The notes beneath the pieces are model-generated. The model was not told where the DNA came from and made no database searches. It worked only from the letters and a program-made list of their open reading frames with translations. Below are positions 1-8,620 of a stretch of 64,000 nt of DNA, one piece after another; within the stretch, counting starts at the first letter, position 1, and each line of letters begins with the position of its first letter. Both the position numbers and the translations under genes were made by a program. The stretch is from Mycobacterium sp. 1274761.0 (GTDB lineage Bacteria; Actinomycetota; Actinomycetes; Mycobacteriales; Mycobacteriaceae), in assembly GCF_001668615.1 (NCBI RefSeq), contig NZ_LZMC01000002.1, positions 1 through 64,000 of the forward strand. Direction: 5' to 3'.

Positions 1-1040
1 CCGGCGGCATCGGTTCGATCGCGATCCGCGCCATTCACCAGCGGCCCAACCTCGACCTCGTCGGCGTCTGGGTGCATTCACAGGAGAAGGTCGGCAAGGA
101 CGCCGGTGAGCTCGCCAACGGTGAGCCCATCGGCCTGGCCACGACGAACGACGCCGACGCGCTGATCGCGTTGAAGCCCGACTGCATCGTGTACGCGGCC
201 AGCGGGCCGGAGCGCGACGCGCTGGCCATCCCGGATTATCTGCGGCTGCTCGAGGCGGGAATCAACGTGGTGTCAACGTCATCCACGAGCTTGGTCTACC
301 CGCCGTCGTACTATTCACCGGACTGGCGCAACCAGCTCGAGGCCGCCGCTGAGGCAGGCCACGCCTCGTTCTACGGGTCGGGCATTTTCCCGGGGTTCGG
401 CTCGGACCAACTGGCACTGCTGCTGGCCACACAGTCGAAGAAGATCCGTTGCATCACCGCCACCGAGATCGCGTTGAACGACCACTACCCGGTGGCCGAC
501 GTTATGATGAACGGCCTCGGATTCGGCCATCCGCTTGATTTCGAACCCATGCTGAAAACGCCGGGGTTCATCGAAATGGCCTGGGCCGCACCTATCCACC
601 TGATGGCCGACGGCCTCGGTGTCGAGATCTCCGAGATTCGCGGGTCACTCGATCGGCAGCTCACCGACCGCGACATCGAGGTCGCGTTCGGCACCATCAA
701 AGCGGGCACCTGCGGCGCGGTGGCGACTAGGGCGGCAGGCGTCGTCAACGGACGCGAAGCGATCGTGATCGAGCACATCATCCGGATGGCACGCGACGTC
801 GCACCCGACTGGCCGGCGTCGGAGTTCGACGCCACCTACCGCGTCGACATCGAAGGTGACCCCGACATCCACTGCGCGATGAACCTCGGCGCCGCCGAGG
901 GTCACGGAGCGGGGCGGGCCGCGATGGCGGCGACGGCCATGCGGGTCGTCAACGCGATCCCGTACGTCGTAGACGCCCCGGCAGGGCTGTTGAGCTCGCT
1001 CGACTTGCCGAACACGCTGCCGCGGTACGCATTCGACTGA
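1..1040 (+). CDS. DapB-like NAD(P)-binding dehydrogenase, 5' partial
   Basis: The open frame runs in from the left edge (first full codon at 3) and begins with a Rossmann-like GGIGSIAIRAI stretch, so the true start lies outside the window; a Met at 72 is internal. The protein has a dihydrodipicolinate-reductase-type N-terminal NAD(P)-binding half and a long C-terminal half resembling 2,4-diaminopentanoate dehydrogenase-like proteins of actinobacteria. The substrate cannot be assigned from sequence. It is followed after 61 bp by a flavin-dependent oxidoreductase with its own promoter. The family-level call is fairly safe; a true role in lysine synthesis is unlikely. Confidence 0.75.
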   Translation, partial: GGIGSIAIRAIHQRPNLDLVGVWVHSQEKVGKDAGELANGEPIGLATTNDADALIALKPDCIVYAASGPERDALAIPDYLRLLEAGINVVSTSSTSLVYPPSYYSPDWRNQLEAAAEAGHASFYGSGIFPGFGSDQLALLLATQSKKIRCITATEIALNDHYPVADVMMNGLGFGHPLDFEPMLKTPGFIEMAWAAPIHLMADGLGVEISEIRGSLDRQLTDRDIEVAFGTIKAGTCGAVATRAAGVVNGREAIVIEHIIRMARDVAPDWPASEFDATYRVDIEGDPDIHCAMNLGAAEGHGAGRAAMAATAMRVVNAIPYVVDAPAGLLSSLDLPNTLPRYAFD

Positions 1041-1045
1041 TTTGA

Positions 1046-1075
1046 TTGACAGTGTTTCGCGGCCGGTCGTAGCGT
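1046..1075 (+). promoter_or_regulatory. Sigma-A-like promoter of the luciferase-like gene
   Basis: TTGACA (1046-1051) and TAGCGT (1070-1075) are separated by 18 bp. The inferred start near 1082 gives a short leader with a GGGAGG ribosome-binding site before the ATG at 1102. Confidence 0.5.
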
Positions 1076-1101
1076 GACCGGCACCAATCACGGGAGGCGT
1101 C

Positions 1102-2073
1102 ATGTACACGCTCCGCTTCGATATGCGAGCACCCGCTTTCGGTGCCCCGACGGTGGACCTCTACGCCGCCGCGACCGAAATGTCGGCTTGGGCCGAGGCT
1201 CACGGGGGGCTCGCCGCGGTGCTGTGCGAGCACCACGGCGCCGACGACGGCTACCTGCCGTCCCCGCTTCTGCTGGCCTCGGCGATCGCCGCGCGCACCG
1301 AGCGGCTCGCGATCAGCCTGATCCTGCTGCTTCCCTTCTACGACCCCGTTCGGCTGGCCGAGGACATGTCGGTCCTCGACATCATCAGCAAGGGACGGGC
1401 GTCCTACATCCTCGCGCTCGGCTACCGGCCCGAGGAGTTCGAGCATTTCGGTGTCGACATGCGCAGGCGCGGACGGCTTGCCGACGAGAAGCTGGCGTTG
1501 CTCCGTGAATTGCTCTCCGGGGAAACGGTGTTCGAGGGTCGCCGCATCAACACCACACCGCCTCCCCACACCGAAGGCGGGCCGGTGCTGATGTGGGGCG
1601 GCGGCTCGGTGGCGGCCGCGCGGCGGGCCGGCCGATACGGGCTCGGCATGCTCGGCAACGCGGATGTCGACGGTATGGCCGAGGCCTATCAGGAGGCCTG
1701 CCGCGAGTACGGACACGAGCCAGGGCCGATATTTCTGCCCGGCCGCGAACGACCGTCGGTGTGCTTCGTCGCCGACGACGTCGACAAGGCGTGGGACGAG
1801 ATCGGCCAGTACCTGCTGCACGATGTGTGCACCTATGCCGCATGGAATCCAGGTAACGACTACTCAGCCGGCTTTTCCGATGCGCGCACCGTCGAAGAAC
1901 TGCGGACCAACCCGACGTCGCACCGTATCTACAGCATCGAGGAAGCCGTGAGCCGTGTGCGGTCCGGCGAGGTGCTGAGCCTGTCGCCGCTGTGCGGTGG
2001 ACTACCGCCGCAGATCGCCTGGCCGTATCTCAAGCGGGTCGGCGAGGACGTCATGTCGCAGGCGGCGGGATGA
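1102..2073 (+). CDS. LLM-class flavin-dependent oxidoreductase (luciferase-like)
   Basis: This 323-residue protein has the bacterial luciferase/F420-type TIM-barrel pattern: an early CEHHGADDGYLPSPLLLASAIAART segment (broken here by the 20-residue limit only in quotation, residues about 41-65), then the RLAEDMSVLDIISKGR and LGYRPEEF motifs typical of the family. Members use FMN or F420 to oxidise small organic substrates; which cofactor and substrate apply is not visible. The ATG at 1102 follows GGGAGG. It is a single gene, convergent with the molybdopterin oxidoreductase at 2091-4085, 17 bp away. Confidence 0.85.
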   Translation: MYTLRFDMRAPAFGAPTVDLYAAATEMSAWAEAHGGLAAVLCEHHGADDGYLPSPLLLASAIAARTERLAISLILLLPFYDPVRLAEDMSVLDIISKGRASYILALGYRPEEFEHFGVDMRRRGRLADEKLALLRELLSGETVFEGRRINTTPPPHTEGGPVLMWGGGSVAAARRAGRYGLGMLGNADVDGMAEAYQEACREYGHEPGPIFLPGRERPSVCFVADDVDKAWDEIGQYLLHDVCTYAAWNPGNDYSAGFSDARTVEELRTNPTSHRIYSIEEAVSRVRSGEVLSLSPLCGGLPPQIAWPYLKRVGEDVMSQAAG

Positions 2074-2090
2074 CCGGTACGGCGGCCAAC

Positions 2091-4085
2091 TCAGGCAGGG
2101 TGCAGAGTCACCGGTATGCCGGAGTAGCGCACCATTCCGGTCACGACGTCAATGTCGTCCTTGTTGGTCAGCCGGTTGACATTGGCCTCGTGGTGTCCGT
2201 GCGGAATCGACACCGCGCCGCGACGAATGGAGGCGTCGATTTTGGCGATACCGGTCAGCTCACCGTTGTCGCTGCGCACGACGACCGGTGCGCCGCTGAC
2301 GATTCCGGCCGCCGCGCCGTCATCGGGGTTGACGAGAATCTCAGCGGGTTCACCGAGGATGTCGAGCTGTGCGTTGAGCTTCTTGCGTTGCCGCCGCGGC
2401 ACCATCACCAGCGGTGCCGGCGGCTGCAAGGCGTTGAGCTGGTCGACGAGCAGCGGGGGCGCCAACCGCCAGCCGCCCATCCGCTCGATGTGGTCGTCGA
2501 CCCACTTCGCCGGCAGCTCACGCGGGGCTTCCGCCCACCCGGTGGCTGCCACCTCGTCGTATTTGCTTCTGGCACCGGCCAATAGCACGCGCAGCACATC
2601 GTCGTCCGTGCTCGTTTCCGGGTCGCCGAGGTTGCCCATCTGGTAACCCAGCCGTCGACCGATCTCGGCGAACACCCACCACATCGACCGGCGCTCGCCG
2701 ACAGGCGCCACGACCGCGGGACTGTACTGCACCGACACCCGCGAGCTGAGGATGTCGTGAATGGTGATGTCGGGTCGTTCCAGTGGATCTTTCGTCGGCA
2801 GAACGTGAGTCGCCAACTGCGTGGTCTCGTTGTCGATGATCTCGGTGGTCGCGAACACCTCGAGGCTCTGCAGCGCCGGGATGAGCTTGCCCGTCTCCGG
2901 AAAGGAGGTGACGAGGCTGCCGCCGACGTTGATCAGCGCGCGGATGTTGCCCGCGGCGACCTCGTCGGGCAGTACCGCACAGGGCCATTCGTTGATGAAG
3001 GCCTGAGCTTCGGGACGGCTGCGTGGCCCCGGTCCGAAGGACCCCTCGATCGGGGTGATCGGCAGCAGATCGCCGAAAGCCTCGAGTTGATAGGCGAATC
3101 CGGGATGGAACCAGGTGCCGCCCGGTCGGTTCATCGCTCCGGTGAGGATCATCAGCACCCAGGCCAGCCATTGGGTGACGTTGGCACGGTCGGCGGTCAT
3201 GGTCACACCGGTTCCGGTTTCAACCGCTACGCACGTCGCGCTGCGCACGGCTGCGCACAGCCGCGTCAGTTCGGATTCGGGTACGTCGGCGAAGGCCGCG
3301 GTGTGTTCGAGCGTGAACGGCTCGACCGCGGCGGCCAGCGCACCCACGCCCTGAACCGGCACATCGGATTTCCTGCCGTCGCGTAAGATTTCGCGGACCA
3401 GGTATGCCAGCACCGCGTGATCGGTGCTCGGTCGCGGCGCCAGGTGGCCGGTCGCCAGCCGCGCCGTCTCGGTGTGCCGCGGGTCGATCACCCACACCTG
3501 GCCCCGTTTGGCGATATCGCGAACCGTTCCCGTCGGGTTCGGCATCGATATCGCATGGCCGTGGGAGACAACTGGATTCACACCGACGAGCAGCAGGAAG
3601 TCAGCGTTGTCGAAATCCGTCCGACCGGAAAGGCCCATGAAGCCACCGACCAGATCCGAGACCAACGGCTTGGCGGTGCCGTCGATGGTCAGCGGGCTGA
3701 ACTTCGCCGGCGTGCCGATAGCAGCGTGCAGGGCCTCGGCCATCCGGAAACCGGCGCTTTCCATCGTGCTGAAGTAGAAGGCCACCGACTCCGGCCCATG
3801 GCGGTCGATGATGTCGCGCAGCCGGGTGCCCAGGTCGTCGAGGCAGGCCTCCCACGTGGTGTCCTGCAGTCGCCCGTCGGTCCGCATGCGTGGCCGCTCG
3901 AGGCGGTCGGGATGATGGTGCAACAGTGGCAGCGCGCGACCCTTGGCGCAGGTGTAACCGCGGGAGAACGGGTGGTCGTGATCGCCGCGGACCCGGATGA
4001 CCTCATCGCCCTCGACGTCGACGAGGATGCCGCAGACCGATGTGCAGACGCGGCAGAAACTACGCACCGTTTGCATATTCGGCAA
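2091..4085 (-). CDS. Molybdopterin-dependent oxidoreductase (DMSO reductase/formate dehydrogenase family)
   Basis: The 664-residue protein starts with a 4Fe-4S motif, CRVCTSVCG near residue 11, completed by a later Cys in YTCAKGRALP. The molybdopterin oxidoreductase and dinucleotide-binding domains follow (for example GVNPVVSHGHA and VIDPRHTETA). It lacks a Tat leader, so it should be cytoplasmic. It lies downstream of a P450 on the same strand (102-bp gap). No maturation gene or electron-transfer subunit is adjacent, so the electron partner and substrate are unknown. A second Met at residue 4 is an alternative start. Confidence 0.85.
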   Translation of the reverse strand: MPNMQTVRSFCRVCTSVCGILVDVEGDEVIRVRGDHDHPFSRGYTCAKGRALPLLHHHPDRLERPRMRTDGRLQDTTWEACLDDLGTRLRDIIDRHGPESVAFYFSTMESAGFRMAEALHAAIGTPAKFSPLTIDGTAKPLVSDLVGGFMGLSGRTDFDNADFLLLVGVNPVVSHGHAISMPNPTGTVRDIAKRGQVWVIDPRHTETARLATGHLAPRPSTDHAVLAYLVREILRDGRKSDVPVQGVGALAAAVEPFTLEHTAAFADVPESELTRLCAAVRSATCVAVETGTGVTMTADRANVTQWLAWVLMILTGAMNRPGGTWFHPGFAYQLEAFGDLLPITPIEGSFGPGPRSRPEAQAFINEWPCAVLPDEVAAGNIRALINVGGSLVTSFPETGKLIPALQSLEVFATTEIIDNETTQLATHVLPTKDPLERPDITIHDILSSRVSVQYSPAVVAPVGERRSMWWVFAEIGRRLGYQMGNLGDPETSTDDDVLRVLLAGARSKYDEVAATGWAEAPRELPAKWVDDHIERMGGWRLAPPLLVDQLNALQPPAPLVMVPRRQRKKLNAQLDILGEPAEILVNPDDGAAAGIVSGAPVVVRSDNGELTGIAKIDASIRRGAVSIPHGHHEANVNRLTNKDDIDVVTGMVRYSGIPVTLHPA

Positions 4086-4187
4086 CGTACTCTCGCTGGG
4101 CGGAAGGCAGGGCCATATTCAGGGACCCAACGCCGATGACGCTGCGGCGGTCGGTTCGGTCGGAGGAACGCCGACCAAGTTCAGACG

Positions 4188-5399
4188 TCACCAGGCGACG
4201 GGTAGTTCGTGCATCGTGTAGATCTCCTGCTCGCTGGCGAAGCGCAGTTCGTTCTCCGGAACCGCAAAGTGCAAGTTGGGCAGACGGCGGAACAAGGTGG
4301 TAAGAGCGATCTGGAGTTCGACCCGTGCGAGATTTTGACCGATGCACTGATGGACTCCGAAACCGAAGCCGAGATGCCCGCGTGGGTTCCTGTCCATGTC
4401 GAAGCGGTCGGGATCGTCGACGAACTCGGGATCCCAATTCCCTGCGGGGAGATTCATCAACACATGCTCGCCGGCACGGATCAACTGGCCGTTGACCGTG
4501 AGGTCCTCGACTGCGACCCGGTCGACCTGGCTGTGCACGGTCGACAGGTAACGCATCAACTCCTCGACGGCGTTGGCGGCCAACGCGGGATCGTCCGAGC
4601 GCCGCAATCGCTCGAGCTGTTCGGGGTGCTGTAGAAGTGCGGCCGTTCCCAGCGAGATCATGCCTGCGGTCGTTTCGTGCCCGGCTTGCAGCAGGATCAC
4701 GCCGTTCATGACTGCCGTCTCGCGGCTGAGTTCGCCCTTTGCGACGTAGTCGATCATCAATCGGCTCATGAGGTCGTCACCGGGTTCGCGTTCCTTGAGC
4801 GCTGCCAGCTTCCACATGAAGTCGAACAACGCGCCTATCGCGGCCGCCTTCTCGTCATCGGTGGAGCGCGAGTCAAGCCCCTTCGTGCTGTGGTACTGAA
4901 AGAAGTCGTGATCCTCATACGGGACTCCCAGAAGCAGAGAGATGACCAGGGATGGAACCGGTAACGCGTAGTCCTGGACCAGGTCGGCGGGAGGGCCGGT
5001 TTCGATCATGTCGTCGAGGAGACCGTCGACTAGTGTTTGGATCTCGGGCCGCATCGACTCGGCTCTTCGAAAGGTGAAGTCGCGCGTCATCATTCGCCGC
5101 AACCTGTTGTGTTCGGGATCATCGATGCGGGCGAAAATCACGGGGATGCTGTCGTCAGCCGCGCGTGCGCGCATGTTGTCCGGGAGCGTGTCTGCGCTCA
5201 GTCGCGGATCGGTCAGCGCTGCGCGGATGTCCTTATAGCGGCTGATCACCCATGTCGGCTCGTGTCGCCATAGGGCCCGTTGCAGGCCTTCGGCTTCACG
5301 CCATTCGCGGAACAGTCGAGGCGGCTCGAGCGGACAGCGGGGATCGCGCGGAAGAGGAACGACGGGCAATTCGGCGCTGTCCGCGGCATCACTAATCAT
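4188..5399 (-). CDS. Cytochrome P450 (divergent from TetR gene)
   Basis: This is a soluble class I bacterial P450. It has the I-helix motif AGHETTAG and the haem-binding FGFGVHQCIGQN, with the Cys about 51 residues before the C-terminus. The ATG at 5399 is preferred: on the minus strand it has an AGAGAG Shine-Dalgarno-like sequence, and the promoter read at 5442-5470 would start RNA near 5435. An in-frame GTG at 5432 would add 11 residues that are encoded by an operator. Electrons must come from a ferredoxin and reductase encoded elsewhere. Control by the divergent TetR protein is likely. The substrate is unknown. Confidence 0.92.
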   Translation of the reverse strand: MISDAADSAELPVVPLPRDPRCPLEPPRLFREWREAEGLQRALWRHEPTWVISRYKDIRAALTDPRLSADTLPDNMRARAADDSIPVIFARIDDPEHNRLRRMMTRDFTFRRAESMRPEIQTLVDGLLDDMIETGPPADLVQDYALPVPSLVISLLLGVPYEDHDFFQYHSTKGLDSRSTDDEKAAAIGALFDFMWKLAALKEREPGDDLMSRLMIDYVAKGELSRETAVMNGVILLQAGHETTAGMISLGTAALLQHPEQLERLRRSDDPALAANAVEELMRYLSTVHSQVDRVAVEDLTVNGQLIRAGEHVLMNLPAGNWDPEFVDDPDRFDMDRNPRGHLGFGFGVHQCIGQNLARVELQIALTTLFRRLPNLHFAVPENELRFASEQEIYTMHELPVAW

Positions 5400-5416
5400 C
5401 GCTGGCTCTCTGTAAC

Positions 5417-5430
5417 GACAGTCGACTGTC
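5417..5430. promoter_or_regulatory. TetR operator 1
   Basis: GACAGTCGACTGTC is a perfect 14-bp palindrome. It contains the probable -35 (TCGACT, 5422-5427) of the tetR promoter, whose -10 is TAGAGT at 5446-5451. It also lies just downstream of the P450 transcription start inferred near 5435. Confidence 0.7.
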
Positions 5431-5441
5431 ACTTCGATGCG

Positions 5442-5470
5442 AGCGTAGAGTCGTCGTTTCTGACAGTCAA
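5442..5470 (-). promoter_or_regulatory. P450 promoter
   Basis: Read on the minus strand, TTGACT (5470-5465) and TACGCT (5447-5442) are separated by 17 bp. The -35 lies inside operator 2, so a repressor bound there would block polymerase. Confidence 0.6.
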
Positions 5471-5475
5471 CTGTC
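5462..5475. promoter_or_regulatory. TetR operator 2
   Basis: GACAGTCAACTGTC differs from operator 1 at one central base, and the two centres are 45 bp apart. It covers the P450 -35 and sits just after the tetR transcription start expected near 5458. Confidence 0.7.
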
Positions 5476-5490
5476 GGTTAGGGTGGTGAG

Positions 5491-6117
5491 GTGGTAGAAC
5501 TGGCCGCCGAGAGGCCGCTCCGAGCCGACGCTGCACGAAACGCTGCGCGCGTGTTGCGCGCCGCGCGGGAGGTCTACGCCGAGCTCGGACCGGATGCTCC
5601 GATGGAAGTCATAGCCTCCCGGGCCGGGATAGCGGAGCGAACTCTTTATCGCCGGTTTCCCAACAAAGGTGAACTCGCCAGGGCCGTCGTCGACCGGAGC
5701 GTGGCCGAGACGTTGTCGCCGGTCATCGACCGCGCTCACCGATGCCGTAATCCTTTGCGCGGCATGGCCACTCTTCTCGAGGCGGCTATTGAGCTAGGAG
5801 CTCGTGACCACAACGCTCTGTTGGCAGCGCGTCGGGCGGGCTCACTGGCGGGGGTTTCGACGCAGCTCGACGACGCCCTTGAGGAGCTGGCTTGTCGTGC
5901 GCAGGAAGCCGGGCTCGTACGCGCTGACCTGAAATCCGAGGATCTGCCCCGTATCGTCGCCATGCTCTACAGCGTGTTGGGAACGATGGATCCCTCAACC
6001 GACGGATGGCGCCGTTACCTCGCGCTGATGCTGGATGCGATCTCGACCCCGAATCCCAGCCGGTTGCCTCGCGCAGTCGCGATTCTCTATCCACGTCCAC
6101 AAGATTGGCCGATGTAG
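5491..6117 (+). CDS. TetR-family transcriptional regulator
   Basis: The 208-residue protein has an N-terminal TetR helix-turn-helix (about residues 14-60, with IASRAGIAERTLYRRFPNKGEL) and a variable ligand-binding C-terminal domain. The GTG at 5491 is chosen because it follows a purine-rich GGGTGGTGAG. It is divergent from the P450 and shares two operators with it, so it is probably an autoregulated local repressor. The stop codon abuts the ATG of the SDR at 6118, suggesting translational coupling. The inducer is unknown. Confidence 0.9.
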   Translation: MVELAAERPLRADAARNAARVLRAAREVYAELGPDAPMEVIASRAGIAERTLYRRFPNKGELARAVVDRSVAETLSPVIDRAHRCRNPLRGMATLLEAAIELGARDHNALLAARRAGSLAGVSTQLDDALEELACRAQEAGLVRADLKSEDLPRIVAMLYSVLGTMDPSTDGWRRYLALMLDAISTPNPSRLPRAVAILYPRPQDWPM

Positions 6118-6780
6118 ATGACTGACTTGCGGTTCGACGGGCGCGTTGCGGTGGTCACCGGAGCCGGGCGGGGGTTGGGCCGACAGTACGCACTGTTGTT
6201 GGCCGAGCGAGGAGCCCGTGTCGTCGTCAACGACCTGGGCGCATCGGTCACCGGCGAGGGGACCGGCTCCGATGCAGCCGACTCCACCGCGCTAGAAATC
6301 GGCGACAATGGCGGGCAGGCGGTCGCAGACGTCCACAGCGTCGCGACGGTGGATGGGGCGCGGGCGATCATCGAACGCGCACTCGACCACTGGGGACGCA
6401 TCGACATCGTGGTGAACAACGCGGGAACCGTGTTAGACGCGCCCTTCGCCGAAATGACCGAACAGCGCTTGAACTCGATGATCGACGTCCACTTGAAAGG
6501 CGCCTACTTCGTAACACAATGCGCCTGGAAGGTCATGTGCGAGCAACGTTTCGGCCGTATCGTCAACACCTGCTCGGCAGCCGGAATCCTGGGGGCCCCA
6601 CGCATGAGCAACTACGGCGCAGCCAAGACCGGCCTCATCGGGCTCACCCGCGTCCTCGCGGCAGAAGCTGCGGGGTACAGAAATCCACGGTCTCCAGACG
6701 GCCTCGTTCGATTGACTCCAGTAGCACCGGAACCTTACGCTGGAACAGATATTTGGTCAGCCGCGGCGGTACGGAGGTAG
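6118..6780 (+). pseudogene. Short-chain dehydrogenase, 3'-truncated and fused to unrelated DNA
   Basis: The first ~185 codons give a normal SDR: TGAGRGLG for NAD(P), VNNAG, a catalytic Ser in NTCSAAG and YGAAK. It resembles the HSD17B4/3-hydroxyacyl-CoA dehydrogenase-like N-terminal class. After AAEAAG (about 6672) the similarity stops. The remaining ~35 residues are low-quality sequence that reads through a complete promoter (6712-6758) of the next gene. The usual substrate-binding C-terminal part is missing. The simplest reading is a deletion or rearrangement that joined an SDR 5' end to the upstream region of the 6784 operon. A stable product may still form, but activity is doubtful. Confidence 0.75.
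6712..6758 (+). promoter_or_regulatory. Promoter plus 16-bp operator of the VWA/P450 operon
   Basis: TTGACT (6712-6717), 18 bp, TACGCT (6736-6741), then the candidate operator GAACAGATATTTGGTC (6743-6758) over the expected transcription start. The layout is nearly identical to that at 9481-9528. It lies inside the degenerate 3' end of the SDR frame. A GGAGG ribosome-binding site follows at 6773-6777. Confidence 0.65.
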
Positions 6781-6783
6781 CCG

Positions 6784-8472
6784 GTGGTAGACGACGCCGA
6801 GAACGGCCACCTGCAGGGTCTAGGCATGTTGGCGTCGGCTCTTGCGGGTCAACCCGTCGCGGTGGCCCCGCTGGCAGCGGGCGAGCCGTCGTGGACCGAC
6901 GGACAGACCGTGTTCGTCGATCCGGGCGCCGGCGTCCGCGCGAACCTGTATTCGGTTGCGGTGCAGGCCTCGCTGATCGCCGCGGGCAGCCTCGACCCCG
7001 AGATCGTGACAAAACTGGTCAGGCATTCCCGGGTGGCCAGGCGGTACGTGGCCGTCGAAGGCCATCGAGCTGTGGTGGCCAATCGTGCTCTGCTACCTCC
7101 GGTCCTGGCCTCGCTCGGTAATCCCGACGTCGCGCGACTCAGCAATTCACCTGCGGAGTCGTTGTCGCTGGCGACCGGCAAGGAGGCGCTTGGCGAAACC
7201 CCTGACGCATTCGGTGTCATCCGCGCCAAGAAGGTCCTTGCCGCGAACACTAAAGCTGCCAAAGAGGTCGATCACGACACACCGGGGCACGTACCGCGCC
7301 GGGAGAGTGAAGGAGCTCTCGAAGAGCTCGATGACGGCGAGGTGGACGACACCGACGACCCGGATCTGTTCACCAGCCCCGTGGGGGGAGGGGGCGCCAT
7401 CGGCAAGTGGTTGAAGAAATTGCTGTCATCGGTGCGCAAGACCGGCGGCAGCGGTGGTGGCCCACCCGGTGCCGATTCGCCGACCCACCGGACGAACGCG
7501 GCGAATAGAGGCGTTTATGCGGTCTCATCGACGGCCACGTCATCGGGCGAGGAGGTCAGCGATGTCACGTCGGATGGCCTGAAATATCCGGAGTGGGACG
7601 CGAACCGGAAGGCATACCGGCTTGACTGGTGCACGGTTCGCGAAGTGGATGCACGGATCAAGGCGTCGGCCCCGCAAGCTATCGAGAACGCGGTCAGCGT
7701 GCGGCGGCCGCTTGCCCGACTGGGGATGGGTCTGCATCGGCGGCACCGGCAGTTCCAAGGTGACGACATCGACATCGACGCGGCCATCGAAGCGCGGGTG
7801 GAGGTGATCGCAGGATCGGTGCCCGACGAGGCCGTCTACCTCGACAGCCTGCGCCGGCGTCGGGATCTGTCGGTGCTTCTGCTGTTGGACGTTTCCGGTT
7901 CAACCGCAGAACCCGGGACGGTCGGCCGAACGGTGCATCAACAACAACGCACCACAGTGGCGAACCTCGCGGTCGCGCTCCACGATCTCGGCGACCGGGT
8001 GGCGCTGTATGCCTACTACTCACAGGGGCGTACCGCGGTCAACGTGGTTCCGGTCAAGCGGTTCGACGACCACCTCGACATCAGATTCATCAGGCGGCTG
8101 AACAGCCTGGAACCCGGCGCATACTCCCGCCTCGGCGCAGCGATCCGCCACGGATCGGCTGTCCTGGAGTCTCGCGGCGGGACGTCGCGCCGGTTGCTGG
8201 TGGTGATCTCCGATGGACTTGCCTACGACCACGGCTACGAGCGGGCGTACGGGGCCGCCGATGCGAGACGCGCGCTGACGGAAGCCCGCCGGCGCGGGAC
8301 GGGGTGCGTATGCCTCACCGTGGGAGCCAGCACAGACGTGGCAGCGTTGCAACGCGTGTTCGGCAGCGCGGCACATGCGACGATCGCGCGCCCGGACCAA
8401 CTCGCCTCTGTGGTCGGGCCGCTTTTCCGGTCGGCCATTCGTTCTGCGGAGGTGCGCCGACGGGTGTCCTAG
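6784..8472 (+). CDS. NorD/CobT-like VWA-domain protein
   Basis: The 562-residue protein has a C-terminal von Willebrand A domain with a complete MIDAS start, DVSGS at residues 369-373, followed by SRLGAA and VVISDG elements. The N-terminal half is variable and contains an acidic, low-complexity linker (around residues 180-240). VWA proteins next to MoxR ATPases (NorD/NorQ, CbbO/CbbQ, CoxE/CoxD) act as activators or metal-inserting chaperones for a client enzyme. The GTG start has GGAGG six bases upstream. The usual clients (nitric oxide reductase, Rubisco, CO dehydrogenase) are not in the window, so the partner is unknown. The neighbouring AveC-like protein and P450s are candidates by position only. 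Confidence 0.82.
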   Translation: MVDDAENGHLQGLGMLASALAGQPVAVAPLAAGEPSWTDGQTVFVDPGAGVRANLYSVAVQASLIAAGSLDPEIVTKLVRHSRVARRYVAVEGHRAVVANRALLPPVLASLGNPDVARLSNSPAESLSLATGKEALGETPDAFGVIRAKKVLAANTKAAKEVDHDTPGHVPRRESEGALEELDDGEVDDTDDPDLFTSPVGGGGAIGKWLKKLLSSVRKTGGSGGGPPGADSPTHRTNAANRGVYAVSSTATSSGEEVSDVTSDGLKYPEWDANRKAYRLDWCTVREVDARIKASAPQAIENAVSVRRPLARLGMGLHRRHRQFQGDDIDIDAAIEARVEVIAGSVPDEAVYLDSLRRRRDLSVLLLLDVSGSTAEPGTVGRTVHQQQRTTVANLAVALHDLGDRVALYAYYSQGRTAVNVVPVKRFDDHLDIRFIRRLNSLEPGAYSRLGAAIRHGSAVLESRGGTSRRLLVVISDGLAYDHGYERAYGAADARRALTEARRRGTGCVCLTVGASTDVAALQRVFGSAAHATIARPDQLASVVGPLFRSAIRSAEVRRRVS

Positions 8473-8549
8473 CTGATCAGCCGCGATGGTGATCGCAAGT
8501 CGCAGAACGTAGTTGACGTTATCGACCCACCTCCCGGTACCGGTGAATC

Positions 8550-8579
8550 TTGAAACAAACATCTGTTCCGAGCTAGGCT
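8550..8579 (+). promoter_or_regulatory. Promoter of the MoxR ATPase gene with operator in the spacer
   Basis: TTGAAA (8550-8555), 18 bp, TAGGCT (8574-8579). The spacer carries the operator motif in reverse: 8568-8553 reads GAACAGATGTTTGTTT on the minus strand, 13/16 identical to the site at 6743. Confidence 0.55.
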
Positions 8580-8620
8580 CGTCTTCACGCCGCGACGAAG
8601 CGGCGACGGAAAGGGACGCA

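Noticed and set aside
5400-5432. GTG start at 5432 for the first P450
   Set aside because: It would translate through operator 1 and begin almost at the inferred transcription start; the ATG at 5399 has a ribosome-binding site and a normal P450 N-terminus.
8513-8620. N-terminal extension of the MoxR ATPase to 8513
   Set aside because: The segment contains a complete promoter and operator and gives residues unlike the family; the ATG at 8621 with AAAGGGA is better.
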